In this document: in pieces, positions 37,501 to 52,500 of the stretch | Layout: each line of letters opens with the position of its first letter | Numbering within the stretch: the first letter of the stretch is position 1 | Source of the DNA: Sinotaia quadrata | Taxonomy: Eukaryota; Mollusca; Gastropoda; Architaenioglossa; Viviparidae | Length of the DNA: 64,000 nucleotides | Direction of reading: 5' to 3' | NCBI GenBank assembly: GCA_028829895.1 | Contig: CM054181.1 | Coordinates: 933,501 to 997,500 of the forward strand | Program-made: the position numbers and the translations under genes | The notes under the pieces: model-generated | Told to the model about the DNA's origin: nothing | Database searches by the model: none | Seen by the model: only the letters and a program-made list of their open reading frames with translations

Positions 37501-40500
37501 AACTATCTGTCCAAACATCCATCCATCCTCTCATCTGTGCCATGTATGACACTTGTGTTATTCATGTCTTACTGGTTGCTACGATATCGGATTTCAAGTT
37601 ACATCTGTACATATCTCGTAGCTGCGCCATGTCGATCGTGCTGAGACCCTCGCGCTGCTTAAGAAGCAAACCCAAACTTTTTCCCACGCCAATTACCTAC
37701 AATAAGTAAACGAAAACAAGATTAGAGAGAGTGAGAGAGAGAAACAAAGCGAGACAGAAGTACACACATTACATTTCCAACATTCGGTTAACATTAAGAA
37801 ATGTGCATCACATGTTACTACCAGGCAAATAAACACTTAAATAATTACAATGAATATGATACGATATATTATCAGTCAGAAGTGGGACACATTAAGACCA
37901 CCACTTTTCTTCCATTTCCCAAGAGCAACTACAGGCATTCCACATAGAGGAACCAATTTAAACAGAGCTTCCAAAAATATATGATCATTCAGAGCTATTT
38001 ATCCATCGTCTTTCACCCCTCTTCACCACCATCACCACCATCACCACAAACAAAACGAATGTCCCTCGTCAGGGATGATTACCCAATTAAGCACACTAAA
38101 CACGTGTTTAGGGCACAAGTCCAAAACAGAGGCACAACAAAATACTGAAATTATAAATAATTGTTGGTGATAAATTGAATGAATTCTATCTACCACTTCT
38201 ATCTACATGTACGAGTATTGTGATGTGGAATGGTGGAATCGCTGGTATTTTCTCAATCGTTTAGCTGCTCGTTGTCCAGTCAAGTAAATTCTCCCGTTTA
38301 ACCGATATGAAAGTGTGTGATGAAAAATGCTCACAAGTTTCTCAAATCTCCTTGAATCGTGCCCTTGTTGGCTTGAACAGGAACCTTTCGCGAGAATTAA
38401 GGGAAAAGGCTGCCCATGAAAGGACATGTCAAAGCTTATAGGGCTGCAGACACCTCGTTTCGGCCCCCCCACCCCTTCCAAGTGAAAAACACTTAAATAG
38501 CATTGCTCTTGCTATTGCACTAAAATCCTTCATTAATAGTGAAAAACACTTAAATAGCATTGCTCTTGCTATTGCACACTAAAATCCTTCATTAATAGTG
38601 ATGGCATTGAGCCAAATTATTCTGACCCACCTGGACTTTTATCTTGTTTTTTCCTATTTTATTAAATTTACTTTAAAGTTATAATTATTGGCTCCGTTTC
38701 TCTTCCCCGAATGTGAATACATGTTAGAGGGACTGCATTCACAAAGGGAGTCGGGGGCTAGAGCTAGAGTAAATATTATATGTTTTTAGCATAGCCCTAG
38801 ATGGTTCGTGGTGCTGTCTTTCGTTGTCCGTCCTTTATATATTGTTTTCTGAAAGTGCGTGCGTGTGGCTGGAGAAGCGGGTTAAAGTACAGTGCCCAGA
38901 AGTAAAAATAGTCTCTTGATGTATATAATGAATCCCCTGTAGTTTAAAGTTCAATCCCCAGTAGTAAAAATAGTCCCCTGACATATATAATGAATCCTTT
39001 GTAGTACAAATAGCAAACGGACCTATATATAATGAATCCCTTTTTAGTAAATTGACTTACATATAATGAATACCTTGTAGTAAAAATAGTCCCCTGACTT
39101 ATATTTAATGAATCCCTTGTAGTTAAAGTACAGTCCACAGTAGTAAAAGTAGTCCAGTCACATATAATGAATCCCTTGTAGTAAAAATAGTAAATTGACT
39201 TATATTAATGAATCCCTTTTTTGTAGTAAAAATAGTAAATTGACTTATATATAATGAATCCCTTTTTTGTACTAAAAATAGTAAATTGACTTATATATAA
39301 TGAATCCATTTTTTGTAGTAAAAATAGTAAATTGACTTATATATAATGAATCCATTTTTTGTACTAAAAATAGTAAATTGACTTATATATAATGAATCCT
39401 TTTTTGTAGTAAAAATAGTAAATTGACTTATATATAATGAATCCTTTTTTTGTAGTAAAAATAGTAAATTGACTTATATATAATGAATCCTTTTTTTGAG
39501 TAAAAATAGTAAATTGACTTATATATAATGAATCCCTTGTAGTTAAAGTGCAGTCGTTGGATAGACCCCCTGACATATATAATGAATCACTTGTAGTTGA
39601 AATAGTCTTCAATAGTAAAAATAGTAAACTGACCTATTTAATGAATCTCTCAGTAGTAAAAATTGTGCCCTGACATATTTAATGAATCTTTCAGTAGTAA
39701 AAATTGTGCCCTGACATATTTAATGAATCTCTCAGTAGTAAAAATTGTGCCCTGAATATTTAATGAATCTCTCAGTAGTAAAAATTGTGCCCTGAATATT
39801 TAATGAATCTCTCAGTAGTAAAAATTGTGCCCTGACATATTGAATCCCTCAGTAGTAAAAATTCTGCCCTAACATATTTAATGAATCTCTCAGTAGTAAA
39901 AATTGTGCCCTGACATATTTAATGAATTTCTTGTAGCTAAGGTACAGTCCCCAGTAGTAAAAATAGAAAACTGAAGTAAAAATAAACCTTTGTAGAAAAC
40001 AAAATGCATTGTCTTGTAGTAAATATACAGACCCCTGAAGTAAAAATACAGTATGCTGTACTAATTATACAGACCCCTGAAGTAAAAATACAGTAGGCCT
40101 ACACTGTACTAAATATACAGACCCTGAAGTAAAAATACAGTACACTGTACTAAATATACAAACCCCTGAAGTAACAATACAATATGCTGTACTAAATATG
40201 CAGATCCCTGAAGTAAAAATACAGTATCTGGGTATAAAAAAGAAATGTCTTTAACCCAGCTAAATGAATGCACCAGCAAAATCAACACGCTGTGACCCGC
40301 TGGTATTAAACGATGAATGGCATCGTCCACAGCCTTTGCCACTGGCAAAGAAATCGGAAAATAAGCAATACTTCGTGCTGGTGAGACATTTTCCAGCCTT
40401 TGTAAACATTTAAAACGCACATGTTTATTAACTTCTTTCCACGTGGGTTCCTATTTCCCACACTGGGGGGAAAAAGAAAAGAAAACAGACACATGTTGAC

Positions 40501-43500
40501 TGCAACTGAGAATTTACACTATGCAGGGGGGGGGGGGTCATGTAGGGTCCCGAAAACTTAGGGCCCCACGATTATCAGTTTTATAACTTCTTTTTTAAAA
40601 GTTATTTCAATGAAAAATAAGTAGTAGTTTTTTTTATTGCAATAATATATACAATATGTATTAAAATATTTAGTAGTTCTTTATTGCAATAATATATACA
40701 TATGTATCAAAATATATAATTAATTCAAGGTTCTATTTTCTTTCTCGCACTTTTGCTGTTTCTGAATTAAAACAATGCTGTGTAGGGCATACAAACCCTA
40801 TGGGTCATCCCTGTGCACTACCATATCTTAAGATCTCAATAGGCTTTACTAGCGTTTACATTGTTTACATTGGGCTTTTTTCTGACCAGCAACAAGAGCA
40901 CATCTTAAGACCTTACTAGTGTCTACATTGGGCTTTTTTCCGACTAGCAACAAGAGCACATCTTAAGACCTTACTAGTGTTTACATTGGGCTTTTTTCCG
41001 ACTAGCAACAAGAGCACATCTTAAGACCTTACTAGTGTCTACATTGGGCTTTTTTCTGACTAGCAACAAAAGCACTATGATCTGAGAGTATTACAACAAC
41101 AAAAAAAAGGTGACAAAGATGTCCCATTGACTGTTGATTTTTTGAAAATATACATATAAAAATGTTTCTGCTATCACAACACCCTTTCATTCAAGAGATT
41201 TACCACCACCAAAATGGGACATCGGAAACAGAATGAACCCTGCAAATGTAATGGAAAGGTAGGGACACCTATATATCAACCGGGATGGAGGTCCATTTTC
41301 AAAGTGACAGCTAAAACCAGTGTTTATTTATAAACTGGTTTATGACTGAATATAACTAATTTGTTTACTGCTATTCTTCTTCAAATTAAATGCGAAGAGT
41401 GGGGGTGGCGATTTGCGACCTAACGCCGATTTCACGCCAGAATAGGTCGGGACCAGATGGGATTGGGGGGGGGGGGCTAGCCTTGTAATTATTTTACTAC
41501 ATGTAATGGATATCTTTAATTTTGGTTGAGGTAAACATTTTACATTATTATTGATTTTTTCCCTAATCATTAGTATTACTGTTGGTACCGATATCATGGT
41601 GTTGTGATTACTATCACTAGTGTCATGTTACTAGCATTAGTGTCATGTTACTATCACTAGTGTCATGTTACTAGCATTAGTGTCATGTTACTAGCATTAG
41701 TGTCATGTTACTATCACTAGTGTCATGTTACTTTTATGTCCGTTATGTGAATTTCATATATGTGAATATCATTCAGTTGTTTGTGAGCATGTGAAGTATT
41801 GTCTGTGAATTGGACGTGGATTTGATGCCTGTCAGCGTGAATTTGGTTCTTTTTTTATGGGAAATGTGGACGTGGAGAGCATGCATTTAAATATATGTGA
41901 GTGTGAATGCAATAACTGTGAATGCCACGCCTGGTGAGTGTGGATTCAATGGTTGGATGTGACACCTGGTGAATTTGACACCTGAACACCTGAATGTGGA
42001 TTTAAAGTATGCGGATATCAGGTGAGTGTGGATCCGGTGACTGGGTTCGAACTTCAAGCATTTCAGGGTTTAAAGGTAGGATGCTTTTGTGTACGCCCAT
42101 ATACAAATTAACACATACCACACACGCACCACATACAACACACACCACATAACATTCAACACACACACCACATACACATGCCATATATTCACGTAGACAA
42201 AATACAAACCCAAACTAAGACACCCATCTCTCTCTACCTCCATCCATCCACACCCTAGCATTCCGTATACCCTGCTCCATATCCCCCATCCCACCAAAGA
42301 CGGCACACTCACCTGGAGAGTTGGCAAACCATTGCGAGTGAAAGCGTATCTGGAGTAGTGCATGACAGACGTGTAGTCATACGGAAACCCCCTGGAGGAG
42401 GACAATTTAGGATCGATCTTCGCGAAGTCTGGCAGGAACTTCTCCGAGATGTTTTCCTCGATAACTTTGACGTATGAGTCTCGGTCAGTCCTGGCCTGCA
42501 ACCATAGAGACGCACACACACAATGATATGGTGCCAGAGTCTCGGTCAGTCCTGGCCTGCAACCATATACACGCACACACACAATGATATGGTGCCAGAG
42601 TCTCGGTCAGTCCTGGCCTGCAACCATATACACGTACACACACAATGATATGGTGCCAGAGTCTCGGTCAGTCCTGGCCTGCAACCATATACACGTACAC
42701 ACACAATGATATGGTGCCAGAGTCTCGGTCAGTCCTGGCCTGCAACCATAGAGACGCACACACACAATGATATGGTGCCAGAGAAGCTATATTATATCAT
42801 TCTATTTAGTCATTTCCACATCCATTTACCGGGCAATTATATTCTAGCAACAAAATAAGTCTTTTGGGGATGCAATCCAATAAACACACACAAAAACTCA
42901 CACACCGACCAACAGTATTCCTATGCATTCAATAAGAAACTATTGTATATTGGCTGTCTATTGTAGAAGTTTAAAACCTATCTTATCTGAATATCTGTCT
43001 ACCTACCTATTCGGCTGAAAATTCGTCTATATATTAATCTGTTTGTCTGACCGCCCATCAGTTTCTAGGAATATATATCTAAAGGAGTAAAATATTATCA
43101 CTCGAGCCTGTATGCTGAATTTGTATCTTCAAACTATTCGTCAAGTTTTATTTTATTCCACATAGTTATTGAGCTCCCAGACTCCTCACTGCAAGTGCTA
43201 CTAAATTATTCTAGACAAAGAGTATATTTAGACAGTTGCCAAGTTCTTGGACACCCATATACTCTTCCTTTAAACATTCTGGCGTGTGCATGAAGGTTGT
43301 TTTAAAATGTTAAGTTCAGAGCAGACTTATCGCTGTAAAACTACTACACTTTTCAGCCAAGGTGAGCAAATAATTTTATAATTACCACCCGTGAAATAAA
43401 AGCAGACCCCAGGTCATGCTAGAGAGGCTAATATTTCAAATTTGATCCTTGTTCTGGTGGTGGTGCTCTGTCTTAGGCAGGCAAAGATTTGATCCTTGTT

Positions 43501-46500
43501 CTGGTGGTGGTGCTCTGTCTTAGGCAGGCAAAGATTTGATTCTTGTTCTGGTGGTGGTGCTCTGTCTTAGGCAGGCAAAGATTTGATCCTTGTTCTGGTG
43601 GTGGTGCTCTGTCTTAGGCAGGCAAAGATTCATTCAAAACAGGTGCGATGCTCGAGAGCCATTCTTGCATAATGAAAAGAAGATTAAGGTAGAGATGTAG
43701 ATAAACATTTATTTTTCGCACTTCATCATGAGCTAAGTCTGACAGAAGAGACGATTTCTGACCAGAAACTTAAGAGTGTAGTTGCAAACGTGATGTTATA
43801 TGATGGGGAATTTTCCCATATATTTTATATAAATTTGAAGGTGTAATTTTAATTGAACGCTATTTGTAATTTGAATGCCATTGAATCATGCTTGTTTGGA
43901 AGTGAGGTCCTGAACGAATGAGTCGTGCATGGTGGCAGATTTACTGACCAGTCTTTAGTACGTGCGTCAGATAGGTGAGCGAGTGTTTGTTGTTTAAATT
44001 TGCATGATCAATGGCTGATAAACGGGCAAGAGATTAATTTGTGGCGTGTGTTTGGATACAATGGGAAGAATTGTTACTGGATCGGCAGGGGTGATCAGTT
44101 GTTACGAAAGTCATAAGAGTATTAGCCCTAGGTAACTGGCCAGATCGAAGGCGTGTCTAGCAGATACAGGTGTGATTTCAAGGCTAATAGAAGTGATAGA
44201 AAATTTTAATCGTTACTCTTTCTTCAATCGTCTCTTGGGGTGAACGTTTCGAAACTGAGACCCTCCCTACATTGGGTTGTACATGGAACAGTAAAACTCT
44301 GACTGGATAAGGTAAAAGCGTCTTTGTATTGTGTGAATGGTTATGTTTTATTATGATGTTATATGCTATGTTTTATTTGAACATGTTTAACATTTCTTTC
44401 TTTCAGAGGCCTATGCCAAACTTAGTATTTATTAACTGACAATTGACTGGACACTTGACTGGACTGGACACTTAGTCTCTGCAATTGCTTGTGTTTCAGG
44501 GTTTGGGGATTTTGTTTTAGTTTGATATCCGTTGTGATTTTCATCGTAATCGTTTGATTTCAACATGGGATTGCAATCTATTCCTGATGTGATGTCCTGT
44601 CATCTGCCATAGGTCATCGTAGTGTTGATGTCAGAAAATCGGCATGTAGTCTGGAATATCGCAACCGAGCGATGTAAAAATAACTCTGGGCGCACGCGAC
44701 CCAATACATGTTGGCATCTGACTTCCTGTTTTAAAAGCGTCTTAACTTCTGCAAAGAGAAAATTGGTGGCTGACTTGTTATGAGAGAATTGAAACACTCC
44801 ATCCTCAACCATCACAAAAAGGTGTAGTGTTGTGGCAGTTCCCTGATGCACTCTATAGGGAGATAAAGGCAAACTGTCAACCCCCTTTTAGACTAAACAG
44901 CGAGTTTAACCTGGTGTGAGTTCAAGCGTAGCGGTGTGTGGGTGCGTGCGTGTGAGCACGACAGAAAGTGCGCTGACCTCAGTCACCCCAATTGCTAAAT
45001 CACATGGTACTATTATCTAGGAATCTCGTGATCTGAATCTTTTTTCCGGTGAGGTAGTTTTAATGGCGGCTGTCGTTAACAGTTTGTGCTGGTTAATAGA
45101 ACTGCAACTCGTTACTAGTTAACAGCTTGATAATCGATGTCCACTTAACTGTAACGTCTAAGAAGCGCGTGCATTGGGGAAAATGTACATAGAAATATAT
45201 TCAGCTGTATCAGTGTAATCTTTATCTTGTGTGGTTTGCTATTTTATTTCTCTTTCGGGCAATTGCCAGAAGTCACTACGACAAAATTGTCATAACTCGA
45301 ATACATGTATATCTTAAAATTATTAAATTATATGCATTTTTCGGGCAGTTGTCAGAAGTCACTACGACAAAATTGTCATAACTCGAATACATATATATCT
45401 TAAAATAATTAAATTATGTACATTTTGTATGTTTCATTATTGCCCATCTAAATAATTTAAAAGAATACAGGAGAGTGTCATGTTTTACATGTCTCTCCTG
45501 CAAGGAAATACATTCTATAAACAGCAAAATCATAAATTTATTGTCAAATCAGGTACTAATTAAAGAAGTCAATCCTATGTTTATAACTATCCACTTAAAT
45601 TTTAATAGACCTGTTTTCAGTTGATCCTACTTAATTGTTCTTTGTGTGTGAGTTGATTATTTTGTGTATTTTAAGACCATTTTAGTCGATTTTATATTAG
45701 AATTTATGAATAGTTATTGCAGTAATTGGATTGCCTTTACTGGGTGAAAAAAAGAATTTAAAAAAATACTGAATGCAGCTGTCAGGCTGGCATTACGTGG
45801 AACGTCCTGAGATAATTCTTTTAATTTTTGAATATAGACTGGCATCAAATTCTAAAGCTTCCAGGATCTTTATCGCATTTTGACATTTCATGTAGGATCT
45901 ATTTGTCATATTTAGGTGCTCAGTTTGTAGTGTTTTTTTTTACTTACATTAACATTGAAAATATCCAAGCAACATTATGACTTGTTTTCTGTAGGACCTA
46001 TTTGTCTTATGTCAAATTTAGGTGCTCAGTTTGTAGTGTTTTTTACTTACATTAACATTAAAAATATCCAAGCAACATTTATGACTTATTTTCTCGAGAC
46101 CTATAGCATTCTCTGAATAGCAATATTTCTTGAAAATTATTATTTCAATAAGTAATTTCTCAAGAACTACATCACTATCTATTATAAATAATAATGTCAT
46201 AATAGATAATAATGTCATTTTCGACAAGTAGGTCACTATCATTGTCTGAATAAATTAATTTCTAGACAACTACGTCATATCTCATTATCTGAATAAGTCA
46301 TTTCTCGAGAACTACTTTATTATGTGAATAACGTCATATAGCCACGAGAACTAAATCATTATCATTATCTGAATAACTTCATTTCTCGAGAATTTCGTCA
46401 TTATAAAAATACGTAATTTCTTGATAACAAAATCATTAATTCACTAGAATAATTTCTGGAGATGTATAATGCTAAAGCATCCTTTTAACCTTCGAGCACC

Positions 46501-49500
46501 TGGGAGTTTTTGAGTGACGTTAAAGCATCCTTGACCTTCGAGCACTTGGGAGGTTTTTTCACATGACCAGCTTTATGTTGCATTATCGCATTCTAAGTAT
46601 TCATTAAAAGAACTGACGGTCAAGGTCATTTGCTTGAATTTTCACTTGCAATATGGCTTATAATCAAACACATGGAGAAGGGGGGAGGGAAGGAAGGAAG
46701 TTTTCATATGACCAAGAAGGCGGGTTGAAGGAAAGAAGAGGTGGAGGGAAGGAAGGAAGGTTTCTGTGTATAATGCTAAAGCGTCCTTGCTCTTCGAGCA
46801 CGTGGATGTTTTTTTGTTTTTTCACATGGCTAGCTTTATGTTGGATTGTGTTCAAAGTACTCAATAAAAACAACGGTCAAGGTCATTTGCTCGATTTTCA
46901 CTGCAATATGATTTATAATTAAACCATGGTAGTTTTGTAGCCGCATGGCCAGCTTTATGTTGCATTGCGTTCATGGGAAGGAAGGAAGGAAGGAGAGGAA
47001 GTGAAGGATGGAGTGAAGGAAGAAAGTTTTCACATGGCCAGCTTTATGTTACATTGTCACGTTCACGAGACATCAAAGTACTCATCAAAAATACCGACGG
47101 TGTCAAGGTCATTTGCTAATTTTCACTCGTAATGTGACTTATAATCAAGCCTTCCAATAAACAAATTCATTTATGTTTCCAAGCCTTCAAATAAACAAAT
47201 TCATTTATGTACCCAGCAATGCATTCATTTTAATTTTCCATCCGTCATATAGCGGGTGGCAAATACTCTAGTAGTGAAAATATCATTTAAAACGGGCAAC
47301 TAGTAAACCTACCTGCTCGTGCCAAATACCCAGCGAGTGTGTAATCTCATGTACAGCTGTTCCTATGTTTTCACATCCTCTTCCCAGACTCAGCAGCTGC
47401 ATCCCGCCCATTCGTCCGATGCGAGACCAGCACCTGACGTCATGTGAAAATATGAGTTTTATTTCGTTTGATTTTTAAAAGTAACGCAAACTAAATGCAG
47501 GGAATACAAATTACACTTTCAAATGGCTTTCAGTCAGGTGCCAGTATAAGACGGGGTCCATCATTTGATTTTCGCTAGAAAAATTCCTTTTTACCTCATT
47601 GCACTCTGCGCGACTCACTACCCACCTACCCTCATAACCACCATCAGACCACTATCACTCGTCAAATGCCCACAAGAAAAATCACCATTGAAAGACGGCA
47701 GAGTGTGTACACTGCACAGCATAACTTTTCAGCCATTTCAGCCAAAATTATAGCCTTTTTTTTTATTAATACTTCACCCTCCCCCTCGTTCTCGTACACA
47801 AGTACAAATTATGGCCTTTTTTTTTAAAAAAAATATTTCATCCTCCCCCTCGTTCTACATACACTCGTACAAATGCACACATATAAACATACATGCCTGG
47901 AGATACCTTATTTGGAAGTTCGAAACGTTGACAGAGAAATATTGTGTGTGGTGAACTAAAATATAAACGTTAACAGAGAAATATTGTGTGTGGTGAACTA
48001 AAATATAAATTAACAGGCCTATATGTCAGCTTTTTTCATATATACTCTGAAATCTAATGTTTTCTTGTAAATCTGGAGACGATCCGTTAATTCTAATCAG
48101 CATGAAAATAGGCATTAAATAAAAAGCAAATAAGAAGAACAAACCATCGTTTTGGATGTTTTTGAAAATGAGTGAGCCTGCGGATAATATCTTAATGGTA
48201 ACAGCGTTACAGTTACAAACTCTAGACCAAAAGAGGCACTTGTAGTATCTTAATGGTAACAGCGTTACAGTTACAAAGTCTAGACCAAAAGAGGCACTTG
48301 TAGTATCTTAATGGTAACAGCGTTACAGTTACAAACTCTAGACCAAAAGAGGCACTTGTAGTATCTTAATGGTAACAGCGTTACAGTTACAAACTCTGGA
48401 CCAAAAGAGGCACTTGTAGTATCTTAATGGTAATAGCGTTACAGTCGCAAACTCGAGACTAGAAGAAAGGCAATTGTAGTATGTTAATGATAACGGCATT
48501 AGAAGGAGCTGCATTCTACAGTTACAATTAGAGACTAGAAGAAAGGCATCTGTAATATTTTAATTGTAATAGTCTTATAAAGAACTGCATTCTATAGTTA
48601 CAAACTCGATACAGAAGAAAGACACCTGTAATATCTTAATGGTAACAGCGTTACAAAGAGTTGCATTCTGTAGTCACAACAAACTCGAGACCAGAAGAAA
48701 GGCACCTGTAATATTTTAATGGTAACAGTCTTGCAAAGAACTGCAGTCTACAGTCACAAACTCAAAACCAGAAGAAAGGCATTTGCATTTCTGAAGTAGA
48801 CAGAAATTAGTGATTATTCACAAGCTTACACATCAGACCAACTTCGACATGAGCATTATCTCAACAGCTCCTGCCCTACCTTTTCCCCTTTTCCCACAAG
48901 TCGGGATCCTTCATGTCAGGAAATACCCAGATTGATTCGGATGGAAAGGAAACCGGATGTATCGCACGCTTGCCCTCCCCAGCTCTTTTCATTCAGCTCT
49001 AGTGTTTTTTGCACTGCTTAACATTTTTGCGAACATCTGCATCACAAATAAAGAGATGGCTGATATGCAATGACCTAGGCTGATGCTTCCATGTTTCCTA
49101 TAAGTTCCCCCCTCCCCTGTAACAATGCCATGTTTCCTATAAGTTTCCTCCCCTGTAACAATGCCATGTTTCCTATAAGTTTCCTCCCCTGTAACAATGC
49201 CATGTTTCCTATAAGTTTCCTCCCCTGTAACAATGCCATGTTTCCTATAAGTTTCCTCCCCTGTAACAATGCCATGTTTCCTATAAGTTTCCTCCCCTGT
49301 AACAATGCCATGTTTCCTATAAGTTTCCTCCCCTGTAACAATGCCATGTTTCCTATAAGTTTCCTCCCCTGTAACAATGCCATGTTTCCTATAAGTTACC
49401 TCCCCTGTAACAATGCATATAAGTCACGAATGAGTAAGCCAATAAGATGTCTCTTTTCTATCACTTCGACCACTCGTTCCATTTTTTAAAAATAAGGTAC

Positions 49501-52500
49501 TGATTAGTTACTGCGAGAATGAGATTGATAAGTCTACTCGTGTTCAAAATGGCGTCTTATTCATCCGTCATGACTAATGGTATTTACTTATCTCACAAAA
49601 CGGTCTAAAAATAAATATGACTTGGTTGTTTTTTTATCATGTGAAAAGTAGAAAGTCGACAAAGAGAAAGGAATCATATATTCCAGCAGAAGGAGGGAAA
49701 CACACACGCACAAATATACAACACGCAACAATACTGGTGCTTCTGAGATTCAAGGTGCTTGATGTGTCATTCTTGTATGATGTAACTTTGTAACTGAATG
49801 CGATCGTATCAAGTCATCCAATATCAACCTGACTCCTGAAAATGATTCTGTAACATCACCCAGCAATGACGTCATGAACATAGCGTCATGAGCTCTTGTG
49901 CGCTTGTAAGACTAGTACGAACAGCTGTTCTGTCAGTGTTTACTGTGGACCTTATCACCACAGAACACAAATAACACACACACACGCACGCACGCACACA
50001 CACACACACACATGCATCACGCAAACAAAGCCAGGCCATTTAAAGTTTACTTAACTCTTTCATTAATGTTCATCTTGAAAAGAAGTGTCACTTAATTTAT
50101 TCATGCTAAACTGACTAAATTAAGGACCATTAGGAAAAACTCAAAACCATAAACTGCCAGTGAACGATAAGGACCATCGTAAAACATATGTGATTTTTTT
50201 AATATAAAATAACATTGTAAAAACAGCCTTGATGAATACGTAAAACATGTATTTTTTTTTTTTTATAAAATAACATTGTAAAAACAGCCTTGATGAACAC
50301 GTAAAACATGTATTTTTTAAAATAAAATAACATTGTAAAAACAGCCTTGATGAATACGTAAAAGATAATAAGTAAACACGTACATATAAAGACATTAAAC
50401 TGATAAAATCTTTGCATCTTGAAAAGGAAACTTTAACAAAAGCCCTTAATCATAGAGTTCTCAAGTTTTGCAGGCTTTCTCCTCCCTTAGAGAGGTGGAG
50501 AATATAAAAAAAATTTATTCCGGTATAAGTTGGGTAATTTCTGTAATCGCCCAACAACAAATAAAGCGAAAAGATAACTTTTGGAAAGAAAGAGAACTTT
50601 TGGAAAGAAAGAGAACTTTTGGAAAGAAAGATAAGTGAAGAAGTTCAAAGATAAATTCACTCGAGTGCGTGCGAGTGGGGGGTGTGCCGTGTTGATAACT
50701 TGTTCTAAAATATATACACTTACATTTCATACTTCCCTGTTATCATTTCTCTCACCCGTGGTCAGCAAATTACTTAAAAGCCTCACGCAACTTCTGACTC
50801 ATGAACTCACTCACACACACACGCAAACACACACACACACATACACACTGACATAAAGAAGCTATCGCTGATGCTCCAAGACATTACCACTATCAATTAA
50901 AGAAGCTTCCTCTCATTAAACAAAGTTGTTCAAATTATAGAACATTACACCGGTGACTCGAAAAACGTATCACTTATTAGTGATTAACACCGCTTCTTAA
51001 ATTCCTTATCAGTGAATTTTAAACAAATCACTTATTAGTGATTAACACCGTTTCTTAAATTCCTTATCAGTGAATTTTAAACAAATCACTTATTAGTGAT
51101 TAACACCGTTTCTTAAATTTCTTATCAGTAAATTTTAAACAAATCACTTATTAGTGATTAACACAGCTTCTTAAATTCCTTATCAGTGAATTTTAAACAA
51201 ATCACTTAATAGTGATTAACACCGCTTCTTAAATTCCTTTTCAGTAAATTTTAAACAAATCACTAATTACGAAATGGGTGTGTTGATTTCAAGAATTTTA
51301 CCAGTGAGTCAATGAACTGCTTACAGCTCACATTAAAACAGCCAGTGCTGCTTAGAAATATGACCTTTGACACAAAACATTTTACCTCCCAGTATGAAAT
51401 TACTCTGCTGCCCAAAAGCGCTACCACCGACTCAAGGAATTTGCCATGTTGTACACATGTACCACTATTACTCTAGATTCTAGAACATTGCCACGGACTT
51501 AAAAACAACTGGCCACATTTGACAAAAAATTATCACTGCTACTCAAGGGCATTACTACTGACTTAAAAACAACTGGCCACATTTGACAAAAAATATCACT
51601 GCTACTCAAGGGCATTACCATAGACACGATATTGCACTAACACTAAATTGCAAATCTCAATATTACCGACTTATTATGCTTAACACAGGTTTACAAAATT
51701 CGTAAAATTAAGAAACGAGTAGCAATCACTACAAACTAATTCAAACTCTGGTCAACAGCATCCACATCCAACTTTCGCTGACATCACAGACCATAGTGCT
51801 TTATGAGAGAGAGAGAAAAATCAGTTTTTGAAAGGAAAGACAAGGCGCCAAAGGAGTTAAGAATGAGGGTGGTATCTTTAGGGATCTTCAGTGTGTGTAG
51901 TCTACATAACACCACACGACGCCCATTTTATCGTCTCATCTGGTGGAACTAAATACTAAGGAGGTATTAAGAGCAGCCCATCCCCCTTTTCAAACCGAAC
52001 TGGGTTCACTCCATAAGCAGTTTAAAGTACCCATTCTTAAGCCACTTTATCAAGAAGAGTTCGTTCACCCAAGAGCTTGCTTCAATGGCTGGGGTAGCTA
52101 ACTTTAATTCTGAAAGTCGTAGCCAAAGCAATAAAAATATTTTTTTAAAAAATAAATAACTGTAACTGTAGATTTAAGGTTATAAACAAAAGTGCTAGTA
52201 AAAATATGTCTACCGAAATTCTTTTAATTTTAACTGTAGATTTAAGGTTACAAACAAAAGTGCTTGTGAAAATATCTCTACCGAAATTCTTTTAATTTTA
52301 ACTGTAGATTTAAAGTTACAAACAAAAGTGCTTGTGAAATTATTTCTACTGAATTTTTAAAATTTTAACTGCAAATTTACGGTTACAAACAAAAGTGCTT
52401 GTCTTCGGTCAGTCAGAGGGGAGATGGAAGAAAAGAGAGAAAATGAAAGATAAAGAAGTAGAGGTTACAATTTTTCTCAACAACATCCGTTCGATCGTAG

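Noticed and set aside
38203..38481. 92-codon minus frame
   Set aside because: No domain, signal peptide or splice phase links it to the protease gene. Kept as unassigned.
44600..44872. 90-codon minus frame
   Set aside because: No family signature, and it lies inside intron 5 without suitable splice partners.
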